Positions 55,924 to 64,000 of a DNA stretch of 64,000 bases are shown one piece after another. Under the pieces are notes generated by a model, which did no database searches, was not told the DNA's origin, and saw only the letters and a list, made by a program, of their open reading frames with translations. Origin of the DNA: Pseudodesulfovibrio sp. S3 (GTDB taxonomy: Bacteria; Desulfobacterota; Desulfovibrionia; Desulfovibrionales; Desulfovibrionaceae); contig NZ_QTZO01000004.1 in NCBI RefSeq assembly GCF_004025585.1, positions 1-64,000 of the forward strand, in the 5' to 3' direction. A program made the position numbers and the translations under genes. Positions within the stretch are counted from its first letter, which is position 1; every line of letters begins with the position of its first letter.

Positions 55924-56646
55924 ATGAGCAACACAGACAAATTTTCAGTGGTGCTGCCGGTTTTCAACGAACAGGATAACCTGCAGACCCTGTTTTCCGA
56001 GATCAGGGCTGCGGCCGACTCCACGGGGCGACCGTGGGAGGCGGTTTTCGTGGACGATTGCAGCACGGATAACAGTCTTTCCATCATACGCGCGCTCGCC
56101 GATGAATATCCCGAGGTCCGCTATGTGGCCTTTGCCGAGAACCGGGGACAATCCGCCGCCTTTTGCGCTGGATTCGATGCCGTTAATTCCGGTATCGTCG
56201 TCACCATGGATTCCGACCTGCAAAATGATCCGGCCGACATCCCGGGCATGCTGGACGTCTTCGGCATTGATTGCGAGATGGTCATAGGCTGGCGCACCAA
56301 GCGCAAGGACACCTTCATCAAGCGTATTTCCTCGAAGATTGCCAACAAGATCCGAGATTCCATCATGGACGACGGTGTGCACGATACAGGCTGTTCGCTG
56401 AAGGTCATGCAGACCGATCTCCTGCGCAGCCTGCCCCGGTTCAGGAACATGCATCGCTATTTCCCCATTCTCATGAAGATGCATGGTGCGCGCATCAGGG
56501 AAGTGAAGGTCAACCATCGAGAGCGCGGCGCAGGTGAGTCCAAATACGGCACCCTGGACCGGGCCCTTGCCGGTATCTATGACCTGATCGGCGTCAGGTG
56601 GCTGATGAACCGTCATTTCAACTACATCGTGAAAGAGAAGAAGTAA
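55924..56646 (+). CDS. Family 2 glycosyltransferase (dolichol/polyprenyl-phosphate mannosyltransferase-like)
   Basis: 240 residues, single GT-A domain without membrane helices. Motifs: VVLPVFNEQDNL, VDDCSTDNSL, DSDLQNDP (the D-x-D metal site), and ERGAGESKYG (DPM-type end). Likely transfers a sugar from a nucleotide donor to a lipid-phosphate carrier. It heads an envelope run with the LAB_N and VTT membrane genes (gaps of 4 bases and an overlap). Confidence 0.88.
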   Translation: MSNTDKFSVVLPVFNEQDNLQTLFSEIRAAADSTGRPWEAVFVDDCSTDNSLSIIRALADEYPEVRYVAFAENRGQSAAFCAGFDAVNSGIVVTMDSDLQNDPADIPGMLDVFGIDCEMVIGWRTKRKDTFIKRISSKIANKIRDSIMDDGVHDTGCSLKVMQTDLLRSLPRFRNMHRYFPILMKMHGARIREVKVNHRERGAGESKYGTLDRALAGIYDLIGVRWLMNRHFNYIVKEKK

Positions 56647-56650
56647 CGAC

Positions 56651-56914
56651 ATGGCCCTGCCGGCCTATTGGTGGCTCCTGGCCATGGTGCTTGCTGTTCA
56701 GGGATTTTTTTTCCTCAGAATCGCCATTTTACGAATGCGCGGGAAAGGAGTACAACCCTTGACGCGCCCGGGGCTGGTTGCCCTTTGCGTGTCCGGGGCT
56801 GCCGGATTGCTCTACGGGGCGGTGCAGCACGACCCTGTGTTTGTTGTCGGACAGGCCTGCCTTCTTATCCTCTATTATTATATGCATAAAGAACGAAATG
56901 ACCAAAGAGAATAG
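56651..56914 (+). CDS. Small membrane protein with lipid A biosynthesis N-terminal-like (LAB_N) domain
   Basis: 87 residues, three hydrophobic segments, with the VVGQACLLILYYY signature resembling the G-Q-x-x-x-x-x-Y-Y-x-R of LAB_N proteins. These small proteins often neighbour GT2 glycosyltransferases in lipid A or O-antigen modification, as here. Its end overlaps the VTT gene by 17 bases. Confidence 0.75.
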   Translation: MALPAYWWLLAMVLAVQGFFFLRIAILRMRGKGVQPLTRPGLVALCVSGAAGLLYGAVQHDPVFVVGQACLLILYYYMHKERNDQRE

Positions 56915-57614
56915 TGATTCCAACCAGAAGAGCATCAAATCCCTGGCCAAGGGACTGTTGATGCTGGCCGGTCTGGGGCTGGCCGTGTATCTTGCCCGGA
57001 TCGTCGGGCTGGGAGACATGCTCGCCAATACCCAGTGGTTCAACGATCATGTGCTCGGCAGGGGACCGCTTTCAGTCCTCATCTTTCTCGGCGTGGGCGC
57101 GATTTTTACCGCCGTGGGACTGCCGCGCCAGCTTATCGGTTTTCTCGGTGGATTCGCCTTCGGCGTTGCCACGGGCACTCTGCTTGCCACTGTCGGGGCC
57201 GGGCTGGGATGTGCCATGGCTGCGGTTTACGCCCGCATGGGCGGGCGGGAGCTGGTGGAGCGCAAGCTGGGATCACGGTTGGAGAAGGTGAACGGATTCC
57301 TTCAGCATGAGCCTTTCAACACAGCCCTGGCCATCAGGTTGTTCCCTCTGGGGAGTAATCTGATCACCAACCTGGCTGCCGGAGTCAGTTCCATTCCTCT
57401 GGTTTCCTTTGTCCTCGGGTCCACCTTGGGCTACATCCCGCAAAATTTCATTTTCGCCCTCTTTGGTGCGGGCATGAATCGCGAGTCAGCCTTGGGTGTG
57501 GCCTTGTCCGTGGGCATGAGCATCGTGCTCTTTGTTGTGTCGGGTTGGATGGGAATCAGGGTATACCGCCGATACCGCATCCAGGCCAAGAATCTGGTCG
57601 AGACTGAAGATTAG
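56898..57614 (+). CDS. TVP38/TMEM64 (VTT/DedA-like) membrane protein
   Basis: 238 residues, about five membrane segments. VTT-domain features: FTAVGLPRQLIGFLGGFAFG early, RLFPLGSNLITNLAAGVSSI in the middle and STLGYIPQNFIFALFGAG near the end. Related proteins act as lipid scramblases or flippases, including undecaprenyl-phosphate or phosphatidylethanolamine recycling; exact role here unknown. The ATG at 56898 is chosen because the earlier frame start lies inside the LAB_N gene. It converges on the PAP2 gene with a 4-base overlap. Confidence 0.82.
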   Translation: MTKENSDSNQKSIKSLAKGLLMLAGLGLAVYLARIVGLGDMLANTQWFNDHVLGRGPLSVLIFLGVGAIFTAVGLPRQLIGFLGGFAFGVATGTLLATVGAGLGCAMAAVYARMGGRELVERKLGSRLEKVNGFLQHEPFNTALAIRLFPLGSNLITNLAAGVSSIPLVSFVLGSTLGYIPQNFIFALFGAGMNRESALGVALSVGMSIVLFVVSGWMGIRVYRRYRIQAKNLVETED

Positions 57615-58207
57615 TCTGGTCGGAGTGCTGGAAAACGTTTTTCCATTTCTTTCCAGATGAGCCAGATTACTCCGGCGACGACCAGGCCCCAAAGCCATCC
57701 GGCCAGAACATCCGTGGGATAGTGTTTTCCGAGATAGACGCGTGAATAGCCGACTGCAAGGGGTGCGAGCAGCAGCCATTTCTTCAGGGAAGGCCACAGG
57801 AGCAGGGCAAGCACGGCCAGGCACATGGTGGTGGAACTGTGGGCGGAAGGATAGGAAGTGCCCCGTTCCTTTGTCTGCACGAAGTTTGCTGGGCGGGACT
57901 GCCACTGATCGTTATCCATGTAGAAGGTCCCGGCCAACGCATTGAGCGGACGGACACGGTGTACCTGAGCCTTGACCAGTTTGGTGGAGAAGTCTGACAG
58001 GCCCATGCCGACGAACAGGATGAGGAAGTAGAGTATCTGCCGTTTTCCGCCTTTCCAGACGGCCAGGGCCAACGCCACGGCCAGGACGAGCATGAGTATT
58101 GACATGGCGGAGAGCAGGGGCATGATCGTATCCAACAATCCGGATCGCCATTGCTGGTTTATGAGCAGGAAAATTTTGAGGTCCAAGGCCGGTGTGGAAA
58201 AAAACAT
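57611..58207 (-). CDS. PAP2-family membrane phosphatase
   Basis: 198 residues, about five to six helices. All three catalytic motifs are intact: K-A-Q-V-H-R-V-R-P, P-S-A-H, and S-R-V-Y-L-G-K-H-Y-P-T-D. Such enzymes dephosphorylate lipid phosphates such as undecaprenyl pyrophosphate or phosphatidylglycerol phosphate, or lipid A. Position beside glycosyltransferase and VTT genes fits envelope lipid metabolism. Confidence 0.9.
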   Translation of the reverse strand: MFFSTPALDLKIFLLINQQWRSGLLDTIMPLLSAMSILMLVLAVALALAVWKGGKRQILYFLILFVGMGLSDFSTKLVKAQVHRVRPLNALAGTFYMDNDQWQSRPANFVQTKERGTSYPSAHSSTTMCLAVLALLLWPSLKKWLLLAPLAVGYSRVYLGKHYPTDVLAGWLWGLVVAGVIWLIWKEMEKRFPALRPD

Positions 58208-58304
58208 GATACTCCCGTGAAGTTCTCGAAATCATAGCCGTCTTTGATGCAGCCTGCAACAGTGCGGTTGTCAAACATATAAAAATCATACAAGAAATAT
58301 ATTT

Positions 58305-59438
58305 ATGGCAAATACAGATATTCCAGGGCGGCTGGCCGTGTCCATGCCGAGATTGAGCCGATACGGCGGAGCTGAATCCTTTGCATGGAGGCTGAGCGAA
58401 GCCCTGGCCGCCCGAGGCCATGATGTGGACTTCATCTGCGCCCGGTGTGAGACCGATCCGCCAGACGGAGTTAACCCCGTTGTACTGGGTCGATTCGGTG
58501 GCATTCGCCTGATCAAGATCCTCTGGTTTGCCTATGCCGCGGAAAAGGCCCGTAAAAATGGTGGATATGATCTCGTTTTCGGCATGGGGAAGACGATCAA
58601 CCAGGATATTCTGCGTATAGGCGGCGGTCCCATCTCCAAGTTTTGGGAGTTGTCCCAGCGTGCCTGGCCGGAAGGATTTGCCCGCTCCTTCAAGATGCTT
58701 CGCCGGAGGATGGCCCCCGCCAATTGGGCCATTCATCTTATCGACAGCATACGCATGAAGCGGACGCCCCGCATCGTGGCAGTGTCGCATCTGGTGCGGG
58801 ACTGGATGGTCGAGGCGCACCCTTTCCTGGACAAGAACGCCATTGATGTTGTTTACAACCGTCCTGATCTGACACGTTTTTCGCCCATTGGCGATCAGGA
58901 GCGGATTCGGTTGCGGGCGGCTTCCGGCATTACTGAGGATCAGGTGGTCATTGCCACGGCTGCCACCAATTTTGCCCTCAAGGGGGTTCGGCACCTTGTG
59001 TCCATGTTGGACCTGTTGCCGTCGAATTACGTCCTGCATGTGGCGGGCGGGCGCAATGCAGCCAAGTATCTGCGTCAGGCGAGAGAACTCGGCGTGGAGG
59101 ACAGGGTCAGGTTCTTGGGTCGGGTGGACGACATGGCGGCGTTTTATCGAGCTGCGGACATCTTCATCCTGGCGACGTTTTACGATGCCTGCTCCAACGC
59201 CGTGCTGGAAGCCCTGGCCTGCGGATGCAAGGCGGTATCCAGTTCCCTGAATGGCAGCGCATATTTCCTGCCTCCGCGTTGGGTCTTCCCGGATCCTTCC
59301 GACGTCGGCGCATTGGCGGATTTGATCCGGCGGGTGGCTCGCGAGGATCGGCCCGGTCTGTTCCAATGGCCGGAGGACATTGCGTCCGGTCTGGAACCCT
59401 ATGTGGAGATGGTCGAACGCGCCTTGGCCTCCAGGTAG
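58305..59438 (+). CDS. Family 4 glycosyltransferase
   Basis: 377 residues, GT-B fold. N-terminal half MPRLSRYGGAESFAWRLSEAL resembles LPS core transferases of the WaaG type; the nucleotide-sugar site follows in VRFLGRVDDMAAFYRAADIFIL and FYDACSNAVLEALACG. Probably acts in LPS core or O-antigen synthesis. The start is preceded by an AT-rich stretch with no strong Shine-Dalgarno (AAGAAATATATTT), so expression may be low. Confidence 0.88.
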   Translation: MANTDIPGRLAVSMPRLSRYGGAESFAWRLSEALAARGHDVDFICARCETDPPDGVNPVVLGRFGGIRLIKILWFAYAAEKARKNGGYDLVFGMGKTINQDILRIGGGPISKFWELSQRAWPEGFARSFKMLRRRMAPANWAIHLIDSIRMKRTPRIVAVSHLVRDWMVEAHPFLDKNAIDVVYNRPDLTRFSPIGDQERIRLRAASGITEDQVVIATAATNFALKGVRHLVSMLDLLPSNYVLHVAGGRNAAKYLRQARELGVEDRVRFLGRVDDMAAFYRAADIFILATFYDACSNAVLEALACGCKAVSSSLNGSAYFLPPRWVFPDPSDVGALADLIRRVAREDRPGLFQWPEDIASGLEPYVEMVERALASR

Positions 59439-59453
59439 AAATTCATGTGACGC

Positions 59454-59489
59454 AAAAAAAGGCCGGGATTATCATCCCGGCCTTTTTTT
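59454..59489. terminator. Bidirectional terminator
   Basis: A perfect 16-bp stem (59454-59469 with 59474-59489) with A7 and T7 on the arms and a 4-base loop, between the converging GT4 and UDP-glucuronate decarboxylase genes. Confidence 0.94.
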
Positions 59490-59506
59490 ATTTGCCTTGC
59501 AAAATC

Positions 59507-60457
59507 CTAGAGGGATCGAAGAAGGGTGTCGAAGTATTCCACGGTTTTGGCCAGACCCGACTTGAGATCCACGGTCGGCTCCCAGCCAATGGCCTTTTTT
59601 GCCAGGCTGATGTCCGGCTTGCGTTGCATGGGGTCGTCCGATGGGAGCGGGTTGAAGACTATCTTGGATTGCGATCCGACCAATTCGACAACGGTTTCCG
59701 CCAGTTGGAGGATGGTGAATTCCCCTGGATTGCCCAGATTCATGGGGCCGATGAAGTCGTCCGGGGTGTCTTCGGTAAACCGGATTATGCCTTCCACCAG
59801 GTCATCTACATAGCAGAAGCTGCGGGTTTGCTGGCCCTGGCCATACACGGTAATATTTTCGCCTTTGAGGGCCTGCACCACGAAGTTGGAGACCACGCGG
59901 CCGTCGTCCATGGCCATGCGCGGGCCGTACGTGTTGAAGATGCGGCCGACCTTGATTCTGAGATTGTGTTGGCGATTGTAGTCGAAACAGAGCGTTTCAG
60001 CGCACCGTTTGCCCTCGTCATAGCAGGAGCGAAGGCCGATGGGGTTGACGTTGCCCCAGTAGTCTTCGGTTTGCGGGTGAACCACGGGATCTCCGTAAAC
60101 CTCGGAGGTGGACGCCTGGAAAATTTTTGCTTTCACGCGCTTGGCCAGCCCGAGCATGTTGATGGCCCCGTGTACGCTCGTCTTGGTGGTCTGCACCGGG
60201 TCGTGCTGGTAGTGAATGGGCGATGCGGGACAGGCGAGGTTGTATATTTCGTCCACTTCAACATAGAGCGGGAAAGTGACATCGTGGCGAATGATCTCGA
60301 AATAGGGATTATCCAGCAGATGCAGTATGTTGCTCTTGTTTCCGGTGAAGAAATTGTCAACACAGATGACTTCATGGCCCTTTGCAAGGAAACGTTCGCA
60401 GAGGTGCGAACCGAGGAACCCTGAGCCGCCGGTGATGAGTACGCGTTTGTTTGTCAT
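59507..60457 (-). CDS. UDP-glucuronate decarboxylase (UDP-xylose synthase-like), extended SDR
   Basis: 316 residues. Rossmann motif [10 protein letters not shown], catalytic Y-D-E-G-K in [11 protein letters not shown], and the family-specific [18 protein letters not shown] and [16 protein letters not shown], which place it with UXS rather than galactose epimerases. It would turn UDP-glucuronate into UDP-xylose, or a related sugar, for surface polysaccharide. galU (40010) could supply the pathway's UDP-glucose; no UDP-glucose dehydrogenase is in the window. Confidence 0.87.
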   Translation of the reverse strand: MTNKRVLITGGSGFLGSHLCERFLAKGHEVICVDNFFTGNKSNILHLLDNPYFEIIRHDVTFPLYVEVDEIYNLACPASPIHYQHDPVQTTKTSVHGAINMLGLAKRVKAKIFQASTSEVYGDPVVHPQTEDYWGNVNPIGLRSCYDEGKRCAETLCFDYNRQHNLRIKVGRIFNTYGPRMAMDDGRVVSNFVVQALKGENITVYGQGQQTRSFCYVDDLVEGIIRFTEDTPDDFIGPMNLGNPGEFTILQLAETVVELVGSQSKIVFNPLPSDDPMQRKPDISLAKKAIGWEPTVDLKSGLAKTVEYFDTLLRSL

Positions 60458-60651
60458 GGCCGTTCAATTGCAAAAAATGTGCACCGCGTCAATGGGCGTA
60501 GAGCCCCATTCGCCGATGGCATTGGTCGGGGAGGCGAAGCAATTTCGTCTGTTCCTCCGGGAATCTAGGGAAAATAAACCGATGCATAGAGTTGACGATT
60601 GATGGCTGTCGTGAGAACAGTGAATCAAAATATAAGTAAATAGGTGCAACA

Positions 60652-61359
60652 ATGATTGTCAATATCGTGGAATGTTTTGCCGGTGTCCGGCGCGCCAAGG
60701 GACTTGTGGTTGTCATCGACGTGTTCCGATCCTCTACCGTGGCCTGCTTTCTTGCGGCCGGGGACAGGGGAGGGGACTATATCGCAACGAATTCCCTGGA
60801 TCAGGCCAGGAAGTTTGCGAAAGAATACGGCGGCAAGGTTCTTGGAGAGCTTGAGGGCGTAGGTGCCGAGGCGTTCGATTATAACAATTCTCCTTTCCAG
60901 CTCGATCAGCTCGACTTGGCGGGGCAGGCTCTGGTGCATGTGACCAATGCGGGAACGTGGGGCATGATGCATTGCTCCGAGGCCGACGAGGTCATTGTGG
61001 GGTGTTTCGTCAATGCCGCTGCCGTGGTCAACTACATCCGCAGACAGGCTCCGGAAACGGTCACCCTGGTGGCCATGGGGACCAACGGCGACATGCGGGC
61101 GCAGGAAGACATGATGTGCGCCATGTTCATCAAGAATGAACTGGAGAATTATCCCAACAGCATCAAGACGCTCAAGACGTTTCTGGCCGGTGTTGACAGC
61201 GCCGGGAAGTTTTTCGATGAATCCAGGACCGATTGTCCGCAAGAGGATTTCGATTTGTGCATGGACCTGAATCGTTTTGATTTCGTCCTCAAGGCAGAGC
61301 CGCTTCCGGGCGGGGTCCGATTGAAGAAGATAACGGTTTCAGCATCAGAAACAGCGTAA
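60652..61359 (+). CDS. 2-phosphosulfolactate phosphatase-like protein (ComB family)
   Basis: 235 residues. VVIDVFRSSTV at the start, LGELEGVGAEAFDYNNSP, and VTNAGTWGMM match the ComB fold. ComB makes sulfolactate from phosphosulfolactate in coenzyme M synthesis of methanogens, but homologs are widespread in bacteria that make no coenzyme M, where the substrate is unclear. No comA or comC is nearby. It is 7 bases ahead of the GGDEF regulator. Confidence 0.78.
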   Translation: MIVNIVECFAGVRRAKGLVVVIDVFRSSTVACFLAAGDRGGDYIATNSLDQARKFAKEYGGKVLGELEGVGAEAFDYNNSPFQLDQLDLAGQALVHVTNAGTWGMMHCSEADEVIVGCFVNAAAVVNYIRRQAPETVTLVAMGTNGDMRAQEDMMCAMFIKNELENYPNSIKTLKTFLAGVDSAGKFFDESRTDCPQEDFDLCMDLNRFDFVLKAEPLPGGVRLKKITVSASETA

Positions 61360-61366
61360 GGTTTTT

Positions 61367-62716
61367 ATGAATGAGCAATTGCATAAAGTACTGATAGTTG
61401 ACGATTCTCAGACCAATCTCGCCCTGCTCAATCACATGTTGCGGGATATCGAATGCCAGGTGGTTCAGGCTGAAAGCGGCACCCAGGCTGTGGAAATGGT
61501 CAAGAGCAGCGACTTCGCCTTGATACTGCTCGATATTCAGATGCCCGGCATGAACGGGTACGAAGCCGCAGCCAGGATCAAGGAGTTTGAACGCAGCCGC
61601 AACGTGCCCATCATTTTCATCACGGCCATTTTTCAGGATGATGAGAATGTGCAGCAGGGCTACGAGACCGGGGCCATTGATTACCTCTTCAGGCCCGTGG
61701 ACGTGAATATCCTGACCAGCAAGGTCAAGGCGTTTCTCCAGATGCACAGTCAGAAGTTCCTCCTGGAACAGGAAGTGGAGCAGCGCAAGAAGACCGAGGC
61801 CGCGTTGCGCATAGCAGAAGAAAAATACCGTTCCATATTCGAACGGGCGGTCGAAGGCATTTTTCAGTGTTCGGTTGCAGGGGAGTTCCTGGAAGTCAAC
61901 CCCACCATGCTCAGGATTCTCGGATATGATTCGGCTGACGAAGTGGTCGGCAGACCGGGGATGCGGAGTGATGTCATGGCCGATGACAGCGAGCGTGAAC
62001 TCTACGAGCAGGTATTCATAAGCAACGGGAGCGTGAGCAATTTTGAATACCGACTCCAGCGTAAGAACGGGGAGGTCATCTGGTGCTCTGAAAGCTCCAG
62101 AATGGTTCAGTCCTACGCGGGAGAGGGCTTCATAGAAGGCGTTCTCGAAGACATCACCGAACGCAAGCGGGCCGAGTTGGAGCTCAAGCGACTGGCCACC
62201 GTGGACAGTTTGACGGGCATCGCCAACCGTCACCGGTTTTTCGACAGGCTTGAGCATGCCCTGGCCGTTGCCAAGCGGTACGACAACCAGGTGGCTGTCC
62301 TGTTTGTCGATCTCAATGACTTCAAGAGCATCAACGATACCCATGGTCACCAGACTGGGGACGAACTCCTGTGCATGGTCGCCGAGCGGTTGCAGCAGCG
62401 CACCCGTGAGTCCGATACCCTGGCCCGGCTGGGCGGTGACGAATTCGGCATCTTTCTGACGGATATCCAGGAAGAAGGGAGCGCCTTGGCCGTGACACGC
62501 GATTTATTGGAGGTCGTCAAGCGCCCCTATGCCATTCAAGGGCACGACCTCACCATCGGGGCCACCATCGGCATCAGTTTTTACCCTACCGACGGCAAAG
62601 ACAGCGTGACCCTCATCAGCCGGGCTGACGCCGCCATGTACGGAGCCAAGAGGCAGGGCCGGGACGATTACGGGACTTATGCCGACTGCGGATCTCCCCG
62701 GATTGTGTCGGAATAG
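61367..62716 (+). CDS. Response regulator with PAS and GGDEF (diguanylate cyclase) domains
   Basis: 449 residues: receiver domain (about 1-125, phospho-acceptor Asp in ILLDIQMPGMNG), PAS sensor domain with PAC (about 145-265), and a GGDEF domain (about 280-440). The active motif is intact (RLGGDEFGIF), and an R-E-S-D inhibitory site lies five residues upstream, so it probably makes c-di-GMP under product inhibition. No EAL domain. The cognate kinase is not in the window. Confidence 0.93.
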   Translation: MNEQLHKVLIVDDSQTNLALLNHMLRDIECQVVQAESGTQAVEMVKSSDFALILLDIQMPGMNGYEAAARIKEFERSRNVPIIFITAIFQDDENVQQGYETGAIDYLFRPVDVNILTSKVKAFLQMHSQKFLLEQEVEQRKKTEAALRIAEEKYRSIFERAVEGIFQCSVAGEFLEVNPTMLRILGYDSADEVVGRPGMRSDVMADDSERELYEQVFISNGSVSNFEYRLQRKNGEVIWCSESSRMVQSYAGEGFIEGVLEDITERKRAELELKRLATVDSLTGIANRHRFFDRLEHALAVAKRYDNQVAVLFVDLNDFKSINDTHGHQTGDELLCMVAERLQQRTRESDTLARLGGDEFGIFLTDIQEEGSALAVTRDLLEVVKRPYAIQGHDLTIGATIGISFYPTDGKDSVTLISRADAAMYGAKRQGRDDYGTYADCGSPRIVSE

Positions 62717-62738
62717 TATTTCCAAGTCCGTTTTTTTC

Positions 62739-62772
62739 AGGGGCGTCCAGCATGGCTGGGCGCCTTTTTTTT
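62739..62772 (+). terminator. Terminator of the GGDEF regulator
   Basis: A 13-bp stem (62739-62751 with 62755-62767, three wobble pairs) with a 3-base loop, running into T8. Confidence 0.8.
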
Positions 62773-63016
62773 GTCGTCGTTTGGAGGTGGTCGCCCTGCC
62801 TGAACAGGTGGGGTGAAACACGGCAGCAGCAGTTGGAAGTCCGTCAATTCATGGATTAAAGTGAAGTGAGCAAAATTGCATACTTAGACGGTAGGTTCTT
62901 TGCGAAATAATGAGCAAGGTGCTTGACTTACCCCTTTTTTAGGGGCATGGAAGTCGTTAATTCTTGAGAATCTTTAATCTCAAGATTCCCGCAAATTTAC
63001 TGCCAAAGGATGGGGT
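62773..63016 (+). promoter_or_regulatory. nuo operon leader with an 8-bp inverted repeat
   Basis: No gene is seen. A perfect inverted repeat TCTTGAGA (62962-62969), 8 bases, TCTCAAGA (62978-62985) lies 31 bases before nuoA, and a short CCCC-T6-A-GGGG element lies at about 62931-62945. The repeat could be an operator or an mRNA hairpin. No confident -35/-10 pair was identified, though TTGACT occurs at about 62923. Confidence 0.45.
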
Positions 63017-63394
63017 ATGCTTTTTGACTGGCTGCATTTTGCAATCGTATTGTTTTTGCTCGCGGGCCTTTTGTTTGCAACTGGACCGCTAATCCTTGCA
63101 GTGCTGTTTGCCCCCAGAGCAAGGGGCGGGGACGTGGGTATGCCGTATGAGTGCGGCATGGTCCCCTACGGCAGTTCGTGGGCGAGGTGGGGGGTATCAT
63201 ATTACGTATACGCCCTGATCTTCCTGGCCTTCGATGTAGATGTCCTTTACTTGTTCCCGGTTTCCACGGCGTATGCTGATGCCGAGGGTTGGGTTCCTTT
63301 CGTAAAGGTTTTCATCTTCCTGTTCTTCCTGATTCTTTCTGTCATCTATTTTTGGGCGAAAGGGGTGTTTACATGGCCGCGCAGGATTCGGTAG
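63017..63394 (+). CDS. nuoA: NADH-quinone oxidoreductase subunit A
   Basis: 125-residue membrane subunit of complex I with three helices. Hallmarks: [11 protein letters not shown] (the conserved Cys-containing loop) and [13 protein letters not shown]. First gene of a nuo operon cut by the window edge; AAGGATGGGGT precedes its ATG. nuoB overlaps its end by 22 bases. Confidence 0.95.
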   Translation: MLFDWLHFAIVLFLLAGLLFATGPLILAVLFAPRARGGDVGMPYECGMVPYGSSWARWGVSYYVYALIFLAFDVDVLYLFPVSTAYADAEGWVPFVKVFIFLFFLILSVIYFWAKGVFTWPRRIR

Positions 63395-63918
63395 TGCAAA
63401 AGGAGTTCCTGACGGCGGGCAACCATTATATGGATCCGCCTATTGTCAACCTACAACTGGCTCAGGACATATTCAACGTCTGTCGTTCCATGTCTCTGTG
63501 GCCTGTCACCTTCGGACTTGCATGCTGTGCCATTGAAATGATGGCAACCGGTATGGCGCGGTTCGATATGGCCCGGTTCGGGGCGGAAGTATTCCGGCCT
63601 TCGCCGCGTCAGGCCGATGTCATGATCGTGGCCGGTACCGTCACCAAGAAGATGGCTCCTGCGGTCGTAAGACTGTACGAACAGATGCCCGGACCCAAGT
63701 GGGTCATCGCCATGGGCAACTGTGCCATTTCCGGCGGTCCCTTCAAGATCAAGGACAACTACAACGTTGTCACGGGCGTGGATACGCTGATTCCGGTCAA
63801 CGTGTATGTGCCGGGCTGTCCGCCCAGGCCGGAAGGGCTGCTTGAGGGCTTCTTCGAGTTGCAGCGCCAGATTTCCGGAAAACGCTGGTGGCCCGTTGCC
63901 GCCAAGGTGGAGGGATAG
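63373..63918 (+). CDS. nuoB: NADH-quinone oxidoreductase subunit B
   Basis: 181-residue peripheral subunit that binds the last iron-sulfur cluster (N2) before quinone. Cluster ligands: the tandem Cys in [10 protein letters not shown], Cys in [10 protein letters not shown], and Cys in [10 protein letters not shown], all intact. The ATG at 63373 within the nuoA end is chosen because the protein then begins at family-typical length. Confidence 0.96.
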   Translation: MAAQDSVVQKEFLTAGNHYMDPPIVNLQLAQDIFNVCRSMSLWPVTFGLACCAIEMMATGMARFDMARFGAEVFRPSPRQADVMIVAGTVTKKMAPAVVRLYEQMPGPKWVIAMGNCAISGGPFKIKDNYNVVTGVDTLIPVNVYVPGCPPRPEGLLEGFFELQRQISGKRWWPVAAKVEG

Positions 63919-63920
63919 TC

Positions 63921-64000
63921 ATGCTGCAAGCTCTTGAAGGTATAGCGACCCAATGTGTCGCGAAACAGGACAAAGGCACCACAGGGCACGCCTGGTCGGT
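63921..64000 (+). CDS. nuoC: Start of a nuo subunit gene, probably NuoC (partial)
   Basis: An ATG at 63921, 2 bases after the nuoB stop and preceded by GGAGGGA, opens a frame of 26 codons that runs off the window. The residues alone are not diagnostic; the assignment rests on the usual nuoA-nuoB-nuoC (or nuoCD) order. Confidence 0.6.
   Translation, partial: MLQALEGIATQCVAKQDKGTTGHAWS

Overview
The window looks like chromosomal core DNA of a sulfate-reducing deltaproteobacterium (Desulfovibrionaceae, possibly a marine Pseudodesulfovibrio-like lineage). This is an inference from a Desulfovibrio-type trimeric porin, a large NAD-glutamate dehydrogenase, paired UbiX/UbiD, the ftsH-folP-cdaA-cdaR-glmM cluster, a moderately high GC content and dense short-gap operons. 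I see no phage, insertion sequence, CRISPR array or integrase.

Layout. 0.1-9.5 kb: thrC and a patatin-like lipase diverge, followed by a long minus-strand run hisD - purC - tiny membrane protein - rpsF - rpsR - rplI - dnaB - paaK-like ligase - DUF456 protein. The tiny gene (7069-7215) reads through an in-frame TGA into a plausible hydrophilic tail, with a compact hairpin at SECIS-like distance. It is my main candidate for something undescribed. 9.5-17.6 kb: porin, uvrC, UPF0173 hydrolase, ubiX, tRNA-Arg(CCG), a cysteine-rich small protein, ubiD and an unknown gene. 17.6-22.2 kb: Hpt protein plus CheV, and the 985-residue glutamate dehydrogenase. 22.2-24.6 kb: an ArsR/SmtB-type regulator and a metal-efflux permease, each preceded by the same 16-bp SmtB-like operator, then a lipoprotein. 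24.6-30.1 kb: a NitT/TauT-type ABC transporter, phoH (apparent CTG start), ybeY and a membrane-anchored Schlafen/AlbA_2 protein.

30.3-46.1 kb: argF-argG-argH (arginine synthesis); ftsH-folP-cdaA-cdaR-glmM-galU (protein quality control, folate, c-di-AMP and nucleotide-sugar precursors); a secreted protein, priA, an OmpH/Skp-like chaperone and an SH3-repeat protein. 46.1-51.6 kb: a zinc-ribbon protein, then a TPP riboswitch driving thiS-thiG-thiH-thiF-thiE-thiC, closed by a strong terminator. 51.6-55.8 kb: a SlyD-like/methyltransferase-like fusion, an acidic unknown protein, a DASS-family anion transporter and initiator tRNA-fMet. 55.9-61.4 kb: envelope genes (GT2 and GT4 glycosyltransferases, LAB_N protein, VTT membrane protein, PAP2 phosphatase, UDP-glucuronate decarboxylase) and a ComB-like phosphatase. 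61.4-64 kb: a REC-PAS-GGDEF regulator, then the start of a complex I operon (nuoA, nuoB, beginning of probable nuoC) cut by the window edge.

Most genes are ordinary housekeeping genes. Functions are assigned from motifs read in the translated sequence; no database search was possible.
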